From: Azospirillum sp. B510
GTDB taxonomy: Bacteria > Pseudomonadota > Alphaproteobacteria > Azospirillales > Azospirillaceae
Assembly (NCBI RefSeq): GCF_000010725.1
Contig: NC_013854.1
Location: 2,943,001-3,007,000, forward strand
Length of the DNA stretch: 64,000 nucleotides
Direction of reading: 5' to 3'
In this document: piece by piece, positions 1 to 10,404 of the stretch
Layout: each line of letters begins with the position of its first letter
Numbering within the stretch: the stretch's first letter is position 1
Position numbers and translations under genes: made by a program
The notes under the pieces: generated by a model
What the model was told of the DNA's origin: nothing
Databases searched by the model: none
Seen by the model: the letters and a program-made list of their open reading frames with translations, nothing else

Positions 1-83
1 ACTTCATGAAGTCGGTCGGCATCGCCGTCGCCGACAGCCCCGCCAGCCTGGGCTCCACCATGCTGAAGGTGTTCAAGGGCTGA
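1..83 (+). CDS. sucD: Succinyl-CoA synthetase alpha subunit, C-terminal end (partial)
   Basis: Only the last 26 codons are in the window, starting in frame at base 3 and ending at a TGA. The visible tail (MKSVGIAVADSPASLGSTML, then KVFKG) matches the usual alphaproteobacterial SucD C-terminus, where the final helix reads roughly GI-VA-SPA-LG-TML. SucD carries the phosphohistidine and CoA-binding parts of succinyl-CoA synthetase, which forms ATP or GTP in the TCA cycle. The next gene is sucA in the same direction, the normal sucCD-sucAB order in alphaproteobacteria. The identification rests on a short piece plus context. Confidence 0.8.
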   Translation, partial: FMKSVGIAVADSPASLGSTMLKVFKG

Positions 84-329
84 TCGCTGGCGGGCGTCGC
101 GTCACCCGTGACGCCCGCGGCCGGCTGCCTTTGAGAAAAGAGGAGAACGGGCGGGACGCGGCCGCGCCCCGCCCGCCGCCCCTCTGGACGGACGGTCCTG
201 GAGACCCATATGCAAGCGTCGGCGCCCATCCTGCCGGCGTTGGCACATGGGGAGCCAACGATCCCCCGTTCCCTTCCGCCTCAAAACCATCTCCCACAGG
301 GACCCGGGCGTACGGCCCGAGGTGAAACC
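84..329 (+). other. sucD-sucA intergenic region with two strong hairpins
   Basis: This 246-base spacer holds two GC-rich stem-loops. The first has 9-bp arms at 90-98 and 110-118 directly after the sucD stop and has no U-tract. The second has 8-bp arms at 148-155 and 168-175. A smaller stem (238-244 with 254-260) lies nearer sucA. The first could end or stabilise the sucCD message. sucA may therefore have its own promoter here, but I see no clear -35/-10 pair. The reading frame of sucA extends back to 210, but that stretch does not look like protein. Confidence 0.45.
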
Positions 330-3281
<2,952 letters not shown>

Positions 3282-3321
3282 CCATCACCCAAGCGAACAA
3301 GAAGACGAACGAGGATAAGAA

Positions 3322-4563
3322 ATGGCTACCGACATCAAGGTCCCCACGCTGGGTGAGTCCGTCTCCGAAGCGACGGTCGCCCGCTGGCTGAAGAAGGCCG
3401 GCGAGGCCGTCGCCATGGACGAGGCGCTGGTCGAGCTGGAGACCGACAAGGTCACGCTGGAGGTGAACGCCTCGGCCGCCGGCGTGCTGGCCGAGATCGT
3501 CGCTCCGGAAGGGGCCAACGTCGAGGTCGGCGCCCTGCTGGGCGTCATCGCTGAAGGCGCCAGCGCCGGTGCCGTGCCGGCGGCCCCCGCTCCCGCCGCC
3601 GCCCCGGCGGCGGCGGCTCCGGCCCCGGCCGCCGCGCCCGCCGCGCCCGGCAACATCGCCGCCTCCGGCCCGGCCGCCCGCAAGCTGGCCGACGAGAAGG
3701 GCGTCGACACGTCCGCCATCGCCGGTTCGGGCAAGGATGGCCGCATCACCAAGGGCGACGTCCTCGCCGCCCCGGCCGCCGCTCCCGCCGCCAAGCCGGC
3801 CGCTCCGGCCCCGGCGCCGAAGGTCCAGTGGGCCGCCGGCACCCAGGGCGACCGTCCCCGCGCCGCGCAGGAGGAGCGCGTCCGCATGACCCGCCTGCGC
3901 CAGCGCATCGCCGAGCGTCTGAAGGAGGCGCAGAACAGCGCCGCCATGCTGACCACCTTCAACGAGGTGGACATGTCGGCGGCGATCGCGCTGCGCGCCG
4001 AGTACAAGGACTATTTCGAGAAGCGCCACAAGGTGCGGCTCGGCTTCATGTCCTTCTTCGTCAAGGCCGCCGTCCAGGCGCTGAAGGAGATCCCGGCGGT
4101 CAACGCCGAGATCGACGGCACCGACATCGTCTACAAGAACTACTATGACATCGGCGTCGCCGTCGGCACGCCGCAGGGTCTGGTCGTTCCGGTCGTCCGC
4201 GACGCCGACAAGCTCGATTTCGCCGGCGTGGAAGGCACCATCGCCGCGCTCGGCAAGAAGGGCCGCGACGGCAAGCTGTCGATGGACGAGCTGACGGGGG
4301 GCACCTTCACCATCTCCAACGGTGGTGTCTACGGCTCGCTGATGTCGACCCCGATCATCAACCCGCCGCAGTCGGCCATCCTCGGCATGCACAAGACGAT
4401 GGACCGCGCGGTCGTCGTCGGCGGCAAGATCGAGGTCCGCCCGATGATGTATCTGGCGCTGTCCTACGATCACCGCATCATCGACGGCAAGGAGGCGGTC
4501 ACCTTCCTCGTCCGCATCAAGGAGCTGATCGAGGACCCGCGCCGCCTGTTGCTGGACGTCTGA
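3322..4563 (+). CDS. sucB: Dihydrolipoamide succinyltransferase (E2 of 2-oxoglutarate dehydrogenase)
   Basis: The E2 core takes succinyl groups from SucA on a lipoyl lysine and passes them to CoA. The 413-residue product shows one N-terminal lipoyl domain (about 1-77) with the lipoylated lysine in ETDKVTLEV (Lys43), an Ala/Pro-rich flexible linker, a peripheral subunit-binding domain (about 112-148, [12 protein letters not shown]...[12 protein letters not shown]), a second linker, and the catalytic domain ending in [13 protein letters not shown], with the active-site His near residue 384. An AGGATAAGAA ribosome site precedes the ATG. The E3 gene (lpd) does not follow; an unrelated gene on the other strand comes next. 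Confidence 0.97.
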   Translation: MATDIKVPTLGESVSEATVARWLKKAGEAVAMDEALVELETDKVTLEVNASAAGVLAEIVAPEGANVEVGALLGVIAEGASAGAVPAAPAPAAAPAAAAPAPAAAPAAPGNIAASGPAARKLADEKGVDTSAIAGSGKDGRITKGDVLAAPAAAPAAKPAAPAPAPKVQWAAGTQGDRPRAAQEERVRMTRLRQRIAERLKEAQNSAAMLTTFNEVDMSAAIALRAEYKDYFEKRHKVRLGFMSFFVKAAVQALKEIPAVNAEIDGTDIVYKNYYDIGVAVGTPQGLVVPVVRDADKLDFAGVEGTIAALGKKGRDGKLSMDELTGGTFTISNGGVYGSLMSTPIINPPQSAILGMHKTMDRAVVVGGKIEVRPMMYLALSYDHRIIDGKEAVTFLVRIKELIEDPRRLLLDV

Positions 4564-4571
4564 TCCTTACA

Positions 4572-4604
4572 ATGCCAGCGGTCATCCATGATGACCGCTG
4601 GCAT
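4572..4604. other. Perfect inverted repeat after sucB
   Basis: Two perfect 14-base arms (4572-4585 and 4591-4604) surround the 5-base loop ccatg, eight bases after the sucB stop. There is no U-tract, so it is more likely an mRNA-stabilising or Rho-assisted 3' end than a classical terminator. A proper terminator follows about 115 bases later. Confidence 0.7.
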
Positions 4605-4717
4605 CCGCGCCGACTGGCGCGGATGCGGCCAAAGCCGCTGCCATAAGGGAGCGTGGCGGGGCCCGCCGCCGCGCCTCATCAGCCAGGGACCGCAAAACGG
4701 CCCCCAGGCACCTCCGG

Positions 4718-4743
4718 AAGGACGCCGCAAGGCGTCCTTTTTT
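4718..4743 (+). terminator. Rho-independent terminator for sucAB
   Basis: A 9-bp stem (4718-4726 with 4731-4739) closes a GCAA tetraloop and runs into six T residues (4738-4743). It faces the sucB direction and ends just before the 3' end of the convergent minus-strand gene. Confidence 0.85.
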
Positions 4744-4761
4744 CGTTCCGGCGTCTTTTCC

Positions 4762-5433
4762 TCAGGCGAAGGAGATGCTCTGAACGACGAACTCCTTGAC
4801 CCGGTAATCGATGGTCGACCCGTCCCGCGCCTCGTAATGGCGGTATCGGTCGACCAGTCCGGCGAACAGGTCGGCGGCGCTTCCGGCGGAGACTTTGAAC
4901 TCGCCGTAATTGGGATCGAAGAAATACAGGTGCGATCCCAGCCCGAACGCCTTGCCGCCGGACTTGTAGCAGCAGGTCGCATGCGCCGCCCCGCGTTGCG
5001 TGAAGTGCAGGCTGACGAGGTGATAGGTGTGCGTACCGGCCGTTGCGGTGGCGATGGCTTTCGTCACCTCCTTGACGCTGTCGGGATCGGACGCGCTCAT
5101 CCATTCCGTCCGCGACGACGCCACCTTGAAGCCGGCCTGGCCCATGGCCTGGTTACGGGCGCCGAGCTGCTCCGAGGCCAAATCCAGGTCGAAGTGCAGT
5201 TCGGCACGGTAAAGGCGCTGCTTGATGCTGGCATGCAGGATCGTACTGTCCTGATCGATGTATGCGATGCGGGTCTGGGGTGTCTCACCCTTGTTCGCGC
5301 GATGGCGCTTGATCCACTCCAGGCAAAGCCCGAAGCAGATTCCTTTCGTCGCCTCATGATCGTCTGGAAACAGCCGTTGAATCGGTTGGCGTTGCTTGAA
5401 CGGCGCCACACAATAGCTGTCGAACGCAGCCAT
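4762..5433 (-). CDS. YopT-type (peptidase family C58) cysteine protease-like protein
   Basis: The 223-residue product looks like a C58 papain-like protease, the YopT/AvrPphB group of cysteine proteases known mainly as secreted effectors. Residue order fits a Cys-His-Asp triad: Cys33 in GICFGLCLEWI, His151 in GAAHATCCY, and Asp173 in YFFDPNYGEF, followed by a short C-terminal strand. No signal peptide or membrane segment is seen. The ATG at 5433 is preferred because an AAAGGGG site lies just upstream; the frame runs on to 5571, but that part comes partly from the IS end. An IS element sits 70 bp upstream and probably separates the gene from its native promoter. Base and codon use are less GC-biased than in the core genes nearby, suggesting transfer. 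Substrate and secretion route are unknown. Confidence 0.65.
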   Translation of the reverse strand: MAAFDSYCVAPFKQRQPIQRLFPDDHEATKGICFGLCLEWIKRHRANKGETPQTRIAYIDQDSTILHASIKQRLYRAELHFDLDLASEQLGARNQAMGQAGFKVASSRTEWMSASDPDSVKEVTKAIATATAGTHTYHLVSLHFTQRGAAHATCCYKSGGKAFGLGSHLYFFDPNYGEFKVSAGSAADLFAGLVDRYRHYEARDGSTIDYRVKEFVVQSISFA

Positions 5434-5503
5434 CCCCATCCCCTTTTCTTTCGGATCGAGCCGGCAACGGCATCGGCCTCCCGACACAACGCATACGATG
5501 CTA

Positions 5504-6350
5504 GGGCCTGTTGACATTCGCGTTGAGAAGAGGCTTCCGGTGGTCGTAGAAATTTGATTCAAGGCTACCAAAAGGGAGGTGGCCTTGGATCGGATTGTAT
5601 TGCGAGATGATCAGTGGGAGCGGATAGCGCCGCTTCTTCCCGGCAAAGTGGGCGACCCTGGCCGCTCGGCAGCGGACAATCGCCTGTTTTTGGAGGCGGT
5701 CCTGTGGATCGTCCGCGTTGGAGCGCCCTGGCGGGACTTGCCTGCAGCGTTCGGCAATTGGAACTCGGTGTTCCAGCGCTATCGCCGATGGGCCAAGGCC
5801 GGTGTCTTCGACGAGGTCTTCGCCGCTTTATCGAGCGACGCGGACTTCGAGTACGCGATCATTGATGGCACGATTGTCCGGGTGCATCAGCACGGTACCG
5901 GCGCAAGGGGGGGACTCAGGCTCAGGCCATCGGTCGCTCTCGTGGCGGGCTGACGACCAAGATCCTGGCCGTCGTCGATGCGTTGGGGAACCTTGGGCGC
6001 TTCATCCTGCTGCCGGGCCAGCGACATGACAGCGTCGGCGTCGAACCGGTGCTGGACGGTATCGAATTCTCCGCCTTGCTGGCTGACAAAGCCTTCGACA
6101 GCAACGCCATCCGTATCTTGATCGCCGAGCGAGGCGCGGTCGCCGTCATTCCGTCCAAGGCCAACCGATCTCCCCCGATTCCCCACGACGCCGAGATGTA
6201 CAAATGGCGCCATCTGGTCGAGAACTTCTTCTGCAAAATCAAAGAATTCCGACGCATCGCCACACGATACGACAAAACTGATACAAGCTTCGCCGCTGCC
6301 ATTAACCTCGTCGCTACCGTCTTGGTAACACGATGAATGTCAACAGGCCC
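5504..6350 (+). mobile_element. Intact IS5-family insertion sequence (IS427-like), 847 bp
   Basis: The element is bounded by perfect 16-base terminal inverted repeats (GGGCCTGTTGACATTC at 5504-5519 and its complement at 6335-6350). A TA dinucleotide flanks both ends (5502-5503 and 6351-6352); because the flanks read CTA...TAG, the target duplication could also be read as CTAG. Length, repeat sequence and a two-frame transposase all fit the IS427 group of the IS5 family. It lies between the promoter-proximal side of the C58 protease gene and the PAS gene. Confidence 0.93.
5579..6336 (+). CDS. IS5-family transposase made by -1 programmed frameshift
   Basis: The transposase lies in two overlapping frames. 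The first (5579-5953) gives the N-terminal domain (RDDQWERIAPLLPGK, then GAPWRDLPAAFGNW) and the first catalytic Asp in IIDGT. The second frame carries the other two acidic residues, Asp in ADKAFDS and Glu in ENFFCKIKEFRR, ending at 6336. At about 5905-5913 the sequence AAGGGGGGGA lets the ribosome slip back one base, restoring the family sequence GGTQAQAIGRSRGGLTTK across the join. The product would be about 252 residues, normal for the group, so the element may be active. Start is GTG 5579 or TTG 5585; GGAGGT favours the latter. Confidence 0.9.
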
Positions 6351-6447
6351 TAGGGCGGATAATCGCGGCCGCACAACCGTCCGGCGCCGCCGTCCGGCAG
6401 CCGAATCTGTTGGAGACCACGACAATTCATGACGCTCGCAAATCCTC

Positions 6448-6487
6448 TTGCTTCGATAATGGTATCTGGTATACCGTATCGATAATG
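6448..6487 (+). promoter_or_regulatory. Possible promoter and operator upstream of the PAS gene
   Basis: TTGCTT (6448-6453) is followed after 16 bases by TATACC (6470-6475), a fair sigma-70-like pair. The -10 region lies inside the palindrome GGTATACC (6468-6475), and GATAATG occurs twice around it (6455-6461 and 6481-6487). The dyad resembles operators of FCD-type GntR regulators, but no GntR gene is nearby. The same DNA could have served the C58 gene on the other strand before the IS inserted. Confidence 0.3.
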
Positions 6488-6572
6488 TCAGTGCGGCACA
6501 GCCTGCGGGCGACCACCGCACCGGCTCCCCCGGCGTCCAATCCAAGAGGGGGCGGGCGCCAAGGAGATCGAC

Positions 6573-7028
6573 ATGGACCAGAAGGCAGCGGCGGGCACGC
6601 CCGCGGTTGTGGATTGCGAGCAGCTGGTGGCGGTGATCGGCGATGCCGTCATCGTGTCCGACCCGGCCGGCGCCATCACCCTGTGGAACGCGGCGGCCGA
6701 ACGGATGTTCGGCCACACCGCCGCCGAGGCGATGGGCAGGTCGCTCGACATCATCATTCCGGAACGCCAGCGCCAGCGTCATTGGGACGGCTACGAAAAG
6801 ACCATGGCCACCGGCGAGACACGCTACGGCCATGACCTGCTGCGGGTTCCGGCGGTCCACAAGGACGGGCACAGCCTGTCCATCGCCTTCACCGTCGCGC
6901 TGTTGCGCGGGACCGACGGTGCGGTGAGCGGGATCGTCGCCGTGGTGCGGGACGAAACCGCCCGCTGGACCGAAGAGCGAAAATTACGCCGGCGCCTCGC
7001 CGAACTCGAAGCGGCCATACCCGGCTGA
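6573..7028 (+). CDS. Single PAS-domain sensor protein
   Basis: The 151-residue product is essentially one PAS domain (about 14-130): the start VIGDAVIVSDPAGAITLWN and the core GRSLDIIIPERQRQRHW are typical, followed by a PAC-like strand set (SGIVAVVRDET) and a short charged helix at the C-terminus. No kinase, cyclase, methyl-accepting or DNA-binding domain is attached, so it must act through a partner or be an orphan sensor. The ATG has an AAGGAG site 8 bases upstream. The formyl-CoA transferase gene follows after 130 bases in the same direction, so a role in sensing linked to that enzyme is possible but unproven. Confidence 0.8.
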   Translation: MDQKAAAGTPAVVDCEQLVAVIGDAVIVSDPAGAITLWNAAAERMFGHTAAEAMGRSLDIIIPERQRQRHWDGYEKTMATGETRYGHDLLRVPAVHKDGHSLSIAFTVALLRGTDGAVSGIVAVVRDETARWTEERKLRRRLAELEAAIPG

Positions 7029-7158
7029 CGGCGGCACGCGGCGAATCCCGGCCGGTCACCGCCCCCGACGTCCCATTCTTCGGGCGGTGACAGGCCGGAC
7101 CACAGAGCAAGTCAAAGAGACAAACGGAAACAACGGGAAATAAGGGAGTCTTGCAGTC

Positions 7159-8409
7159 ATGACCAAGCCGCTCGAAGGCATCAAGATCATCGACTTCACC
7201 CATGTGCAGGCCGGCCCCGCCTGCACCCAGCTTCTGGCCTGGTACGGCGCGGACGTGATCAAGGTCGAGCGTCCGGGCGCCGGCGACGTCACCCGCAGCC
7301 AGCTGCGCGACATCCCGGGTGCCGACGCGCTCTATTTCACCATGCTGAACAGCAACAAGCGCTCCCTGACGCTGGACACCAAGACGGCCGAGGGCAAGGA
7401 AGTCCTGACCCGCCTGATCAAGGAATCCGACGTTCTCGTCGAGAATTTCGGCCCCGGCGCGCTCGACCGCATGGGCTTCAGCTGGGACAAGATCCGCGAG
7501 CTGAACCCCGGCATGATCGTCGCCTCTGTCAAGGGCTTCAGCGACGGCCACCATTACCAGGACCTGAAGGTCTATGAGAACGTCGCCCAGTGCGCCGGCG
7601 GCGCGGCGTCGACCACCGGCTTCTGGGACGGCCCGCCGACCGTGTCGGCCGCGGCGCTCGGCGACAGCAACACCGGCATGCATCTGGCCATCGGCATCCT
7701 GACCGCCCTGATGGCCCGCACCAAGACCGGCAAGGGCCAGAAGGTCGCCGTGTCGATGCAGGACAGCGTGCTGAACCTCTGCCGCGTCAAGCTGCGCGAC
7801 CAGCAGCGCCTGGACCGTGTCGGCTATCTGGAGGAATACCCGCAGTACCCGCACGGCAAGTTCTCCGACGTGGTTCCGCGCGGCGGCAATGCCGGCGGCG
7901 GCGGCCAGCCGGGCTGGGTGCTGAAGTGCAAGGGCTGGGAGACCGATCCCAACGCCTACATCTACTTCACCATCCAGGGCCATGCCTGGGCGCCGATCTG
8001 CAAGGCGCTGGGCCGCGAGGAGTGGATCGACGATCCCGCCTACAACACCGCCGAGGCGCGCCAGGACAAGATCTTCGACATCTTCGCGATCATCGAGGAT
8101 TGGCTGAAGGACAAGACCAAGTTCGAGGCCGTCGACATCCTGCGCAAGTACGACATCCCGTGCTCGCCGGTTCTGTCGATGAAGGAGATCGCCAACGACC
8201 CGTCGCTGCGCGCCAGCGGCACGGTGGTGGAGGTCGACCACAAGGTGCGCGGCAAGTACCTGACGGTCGGCAGCCCGATCAAGTTCTCGGACATGACGGT
8301 GGAGGTCACCGGTTCGCCGCTGCTCGGCGAGCACACCGACGAGGTGCTGGCCCAGCTCGGCTACAACAAGGACCAGATCGCCGCCATGCATGACGCCAAG
8401 GTGGTCTGA
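7159..8409 (+). CDS. frc: Formyl-CoA:oxalate CoA-transferase
   Basis: This class III CoA-transferase moves CoA from formyl-CoA (or a similar donor) to oxalate, the activation step before decarboxylation by oxalyl-CoA decarboxylase. The 416-residue product follows the E. coli and Oxalobacter Frc sequence closely from end to end: [21 protein letters not shown] near the N-terminus, [12 protein letters not shown], the catalytic Asp in [11 protein letters not shown] (near residue 169), the glycine loop [12 protein letters not shown], and the C-terminal [19 protein letters not shown] lies about 10 bases before the ATG. No oxalyl-CoA decarboxylase (oxc) or oxalate transporter is in the window, so the partner must be elsewhere or the enzyme may serve acid resistance or another acid. 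Confidence 0.93.
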   Translation: MTKPLEGIKIIDFTHVQAGPACTQLLAWYGADVIKVERPGAGDVTRSQLRDIPGADALYFTMLNSNKRSLTLDTKTAEGKEVLTRLIKESDVLVENFGPGALDRMGFSWDKIRELNPGMIVASVKGFSDGHHYQDLKVYENVAQCAGGAASTTGFWDGPPTVSAAALGDSNTGMHLAIGILTALMARTKTGKGQKVAVSMQDSVLNLCRVKLRDQQRLDRVGYLEEYPQYPHGKFSDVVPRGGNAGGGGQPGWVLKCKGWETDPNAYIYFTIQGHAWAPICKALGREEWIDDPAYNTAEARQDKIFDIFAIIEDWLKDKTKFEAVDILRKYDIPCSPVLSMKEIANDPSLRASGTVVEVDHKVRGKYLTVGSPIKFSDMTVEVTGSPLLGEHTDEVLAQLGYNKDQIAAMHDAKVV

Positions 8410-8462
8410 CAGCGGAGAGGGGGAGGCGACTCCCCCCTCAAGAAACGGCCCCCATGAAACGG

Positions 8463-8495
8463 AAACGGCGCCCCATCCGGGCGCCGTTTTCTTTT
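8463..8495 (+). terminator. Rho-independent terminator after frc
   Basis: An 11-bp perfect stem (8463-8473 with 8479-8489) with a 5-base loop is followed by TCTTTT. It lies 53 bases after the frc stop and is a clear end for the frc transcript. Confidence 0.85.
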
Positions 8496-8525
8496 GCGGA
8501 TTTCGCGGGCGGGCCGTCCCGCCGC

Positions 8526-8768
8526 CTATCCGGCTTTTCCAGCCCGGTCGAGATCATTCAGAATCTCTCCCGCCCGGTCGGTCAGGGTATGCGCCAGCCG
8601 GTCATACCGGCGGTTTCCGGTCATCTGGGCGCGCTGTGCAGCTTCCGCCCCCAACCGCGCCAGTTCATGGGCCATCTTCCGATAGTCGGGGGCGGTGATC
8701 CACACCGCGTCCACCGCGACATGCCCACCGGGAGGATCCTTTGACGCCACGACCGCCTCACCCGCCAA
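8526..8768 (-). CDS. Small hypothetical protein
   Basis: An open frame of up to 80 residues on the minus strand. I do not recognise it. The C-terminal two thirds (from about VWITAPDYRKMAHELARLG) would form charged amphipathic helices, which looks like real protein, but third-base GC is lower than in neighbouring genes. The start is unclear: TTG at 8768, or GTG at 8750 with GAGG five bases upstream. Its 3' end meets the frc terminator. It may be a real small gene or chance. Confidence 0.4.
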   Translation of the reverse strand: MAGEAVVASKDPPGGHVAVDAVWITAPDYRKMAHELARLGAEAAQRAQMTGNRRYDRLAHTLTDRAGEILNDLDRAGKAG

Positions 8769-8890
8769 TTCCAGTGATTCGCCGTGATCCTGACATGGCG
8801 AGGGATTGGAACCAACCGACGCTTAGGTCAGCCGCCGCACGGTCTTTGGCTGTGGAGGGCCCCGCCGAACCGGATAGAGTCGGCGGCGGA

Positions 8891-9307
8891 TCAGTCGATC
8901 AGCAGGTCGAGCGTCGAGCGGACGACCTGGACGATCTCCCCGCCATAGGACGAGTTGGCCAGGCCGCGGGCGTTGACGATGATCGCCAGCTCATGCTCCG
9001 TCGTCGGGGCGAAGCGGGCGATTTCCTGCACCACCTCGTCGGGCAGGATGGCCTCGCGCGGCACGCTGGCCTGAAGGGCGACCTTGTCGCGCCAGCTGTT
9101 CAGCGCGGCGGCGATCGCCGCCTCGATCTGCTGCGATTCCTCCTTGCGGCGAAGGTCGGTGAACAGCACCAGCACCCGCCACGCGCCATCGGCATAGGCG
9201 GTTTCGATGCGCTGGACCTCGACCGTCCGCAGAAAGGAGGAAAGCTGCGCCTGAGCCTCTTCGGCGGCGGCGTCGGGAATGCTGAAGGTGCGGATCTCGG
9301 TGCTCAT
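8891..9307 (-). CDS. HRDC-domain-like protein
   Basis: The 138-residue product starts MSTEIRTFSIP. Its C-terminal part (about 70-135) reads like an HRDC domain: a PREAILPDEVVQEIARFAPT stretch, then ELAIIVNARG and YGGEIVQVV. HRDC is a small helical nucleic-acid-binding domain found in RecQ helicases and RNase D and also in short stand-alone bacterial proteins such as this one. The N-terminal half (about 1-60) holds a strand-rich segment (AWRVLVLFTDLRR). Similar stand-alone proteins occur in alphaproteobacteria without known function. It is encoded alone; the neighbour at 9467 is divergent. Confidence 0.65.
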   Translation of the reverse strand: MSTEIRTFSIPDAAAEEAQAQLSSFLRTVEVQRIETAYADGAWRVLVLFTDLRRKEESQQIEAAIAAALNSWRDKVALQASVPREAILPDEVVQEIARFAPTTEHELAIIVNARGLANSSYGGEIVQVVRSTLDLLID

Positions 9308-9466
9308 CGCCCAACCCTGCTGTGAGGCTGTTCAGTCGGGATGGGAGCCTACACAGAAATGGCGCCCACGGCAAATCGGGACCTACCCCGTTCTTTCCGC
9401 CTTCCGATTAAACCACTTTTTGATTATGGTTTTGGCGTCGGGCTAGGCGCAACAGGAGACGGATGC

Positions 9467-9679
9467 ATGGCTTCCATCATGATCAAGAAGGCCGGCGAGG
9501 GGCTGGTCTCGCAGGCTCACCGCAACGCCGACGTCGGCCCGACCAGCGGCAGCTCGGTCGTCTACGAAATCCAGAATGTGCCGGGCGGCGTCAGCGTCGA
9601 CGACGTGATCGCCGCCTTCAAGACCTACCAGCCGGCCGACAAGGTGTACGAGATCGACTGGTCCGCCCTGGCGAAATAA
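9467..9679 (+). CDS. Small hypothetical protein (70 aa)
   Basis: The frame opens at 9341, but ATG 9467 is the likely start because AGGAG lies 8 bases upstream and the protein then begins MASIMIKKAGEGLV. The product is soluble and small, with a mixed strand/helix middle (SSVVYEIQNVPGGVSVDDVI) and a C-terminal AADKVYEIDW-type strand. I do not recognise a family. It is divergent from the HRDC-like gene with 159 bases between starts, which probably holds both promoters. Confidence 0.6.
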   Translation: MASIMIKKAGEGLVSQAHRNADVGPTSGSSVVYEIQNVPGGVSVDDVIAAFKTYQPADKVYEIDWSALAK

Positions 9680-9701
9680 GCGACTGGCCCGCCTGGAAGA
9701 T

Positions 9702-9726
9702 CCCCTCTCCCCAAGGGGGAGAGGGG
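9702..9726. repeat. Pyrimidine/purine palindrome between convergent genes
   Basis: Arms CCCCTCTCCCC (9702-9712) and GGGGAGAGGGG (9716-9726) flank a 3-base loop. There is no U-tract. Palindromes of this type recur in intergenic spaces of many GC-rich proteobacteria. It sits between the convergent 3' ends at 9679 and 9754 and may end transcription from both sides. Confidence 0.6.
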
Positions 9727-9753
9727 GATTCCGGCGATTGAGGGGCAAGTATT

Positions 9754-10227
9754 TCACCCCTGCAAGGCCGGATAACGCTTGGCCCACACCTCCAGCTGGG
9801 CGACATGCTCGGCCTCCTCGGCGGCGAATTCCTCGGCCATCATGCGGACCTCGGCGTCGGTGGTGGTCTTCGCCACCTCGGCATAGAAGGCCTGCCCGCG
9901 CCGCTCGCTGTCGAGCGCCAGCTCCAGCGCGTATTCCACCGTCATCAGATAGTGCGAGCCCTCCATCGAGGTCGCTTCCGGGCTGTCGCCGTCCGGCCAT
10001 TGGAACTCTTCCGGCGCCAGATCGGGGATCTTGCGGAAGCCCGACCGTTCCCGCGCCTCGGCCAGATGCAGGCGCGAGAATTTCGCCATCTGGGCGAAGA
10101 AGGCCGCGACCTCCTGGTTGCCATAGGTCTTCATCGCCTCCGACAGGTCGGAGAAGCGGGTGGCGGCGTCCTCCTCCAGCGCGCAGGCATGGGCGAGGAA
10201 CAAGGCGGCGTCGTGGATATCGGTCAT
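9754..10227 (-). CDS. Ferritin-like (rubrerythrin-type) diiron protein
   Basis: The 157-residue product is a four-helix ferritin-like protein. Likely metal-ligand motifs are LEEDAATRF near the N-terminus, RLHLAEARER, SERRGQAFYAEVA, and EEAEHVAQLE near the C-terminus, giving the paired E and ExxH ligands of rubrerythrins. It has no C-terminal rubredoxin CxxC domain, so it is the erythrin-only kind, often linked to peroxide or iron handling. ATG 10227 is chosen because AAAGGGA precedes it; an open frame runs on to 10275. It is divergent from hrpB. Physiological role is inferred only from the fold. Confidence 0.75.
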   Translation of the reverse strand: MTDIHDAALFLAHACALEEDAATRFSDLSEAMKTYGNQEVAAFFAQMAKFSRLHLAEARERSGFRKIPDLAPEEFQWPDGDSPEATSMEGSHYLMTVEYALELALDSERRGQAFYAEVAKTTTDAEVRMMAEEFAAEEAEHVAQLEVWAKRYPALQG

Positions 10228-10404
10228 GGGTCCCTTTGAGGTGCGAATAAGCCAGACGACGACAAAACCATACATTTTCTGCGGTCATCGGTCGTGTCCC
10301 GCCGCATCCCACCCCGCCCCTGCGACCTTTTGGCGCGCGCTTTATCCTCCCCTGCCCGAAAACCATTGCCTTTCGCCCCGGTTCGCGGCAGCAGACTTCC
10401 CCTC

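Noticed and set aside
210..329. N-terminal extension of sucA
   Set aside because: The ribosome site and the conserved E1 start both point to ATG 330; the extension is proline/arginine-rich and overlaps hairpins.
4588..5514. Plus-strand 308-codon frame over the C58 gene
   Set aside because: It is the shadow of the minus-strand protease gene and crosses the sucB terminator; no conserved motif is seen in it.
9702..9726. Considered as a Rho-independent terminator
   Set aside because: No T-run on either strand; kept only as a palindromic repeat.
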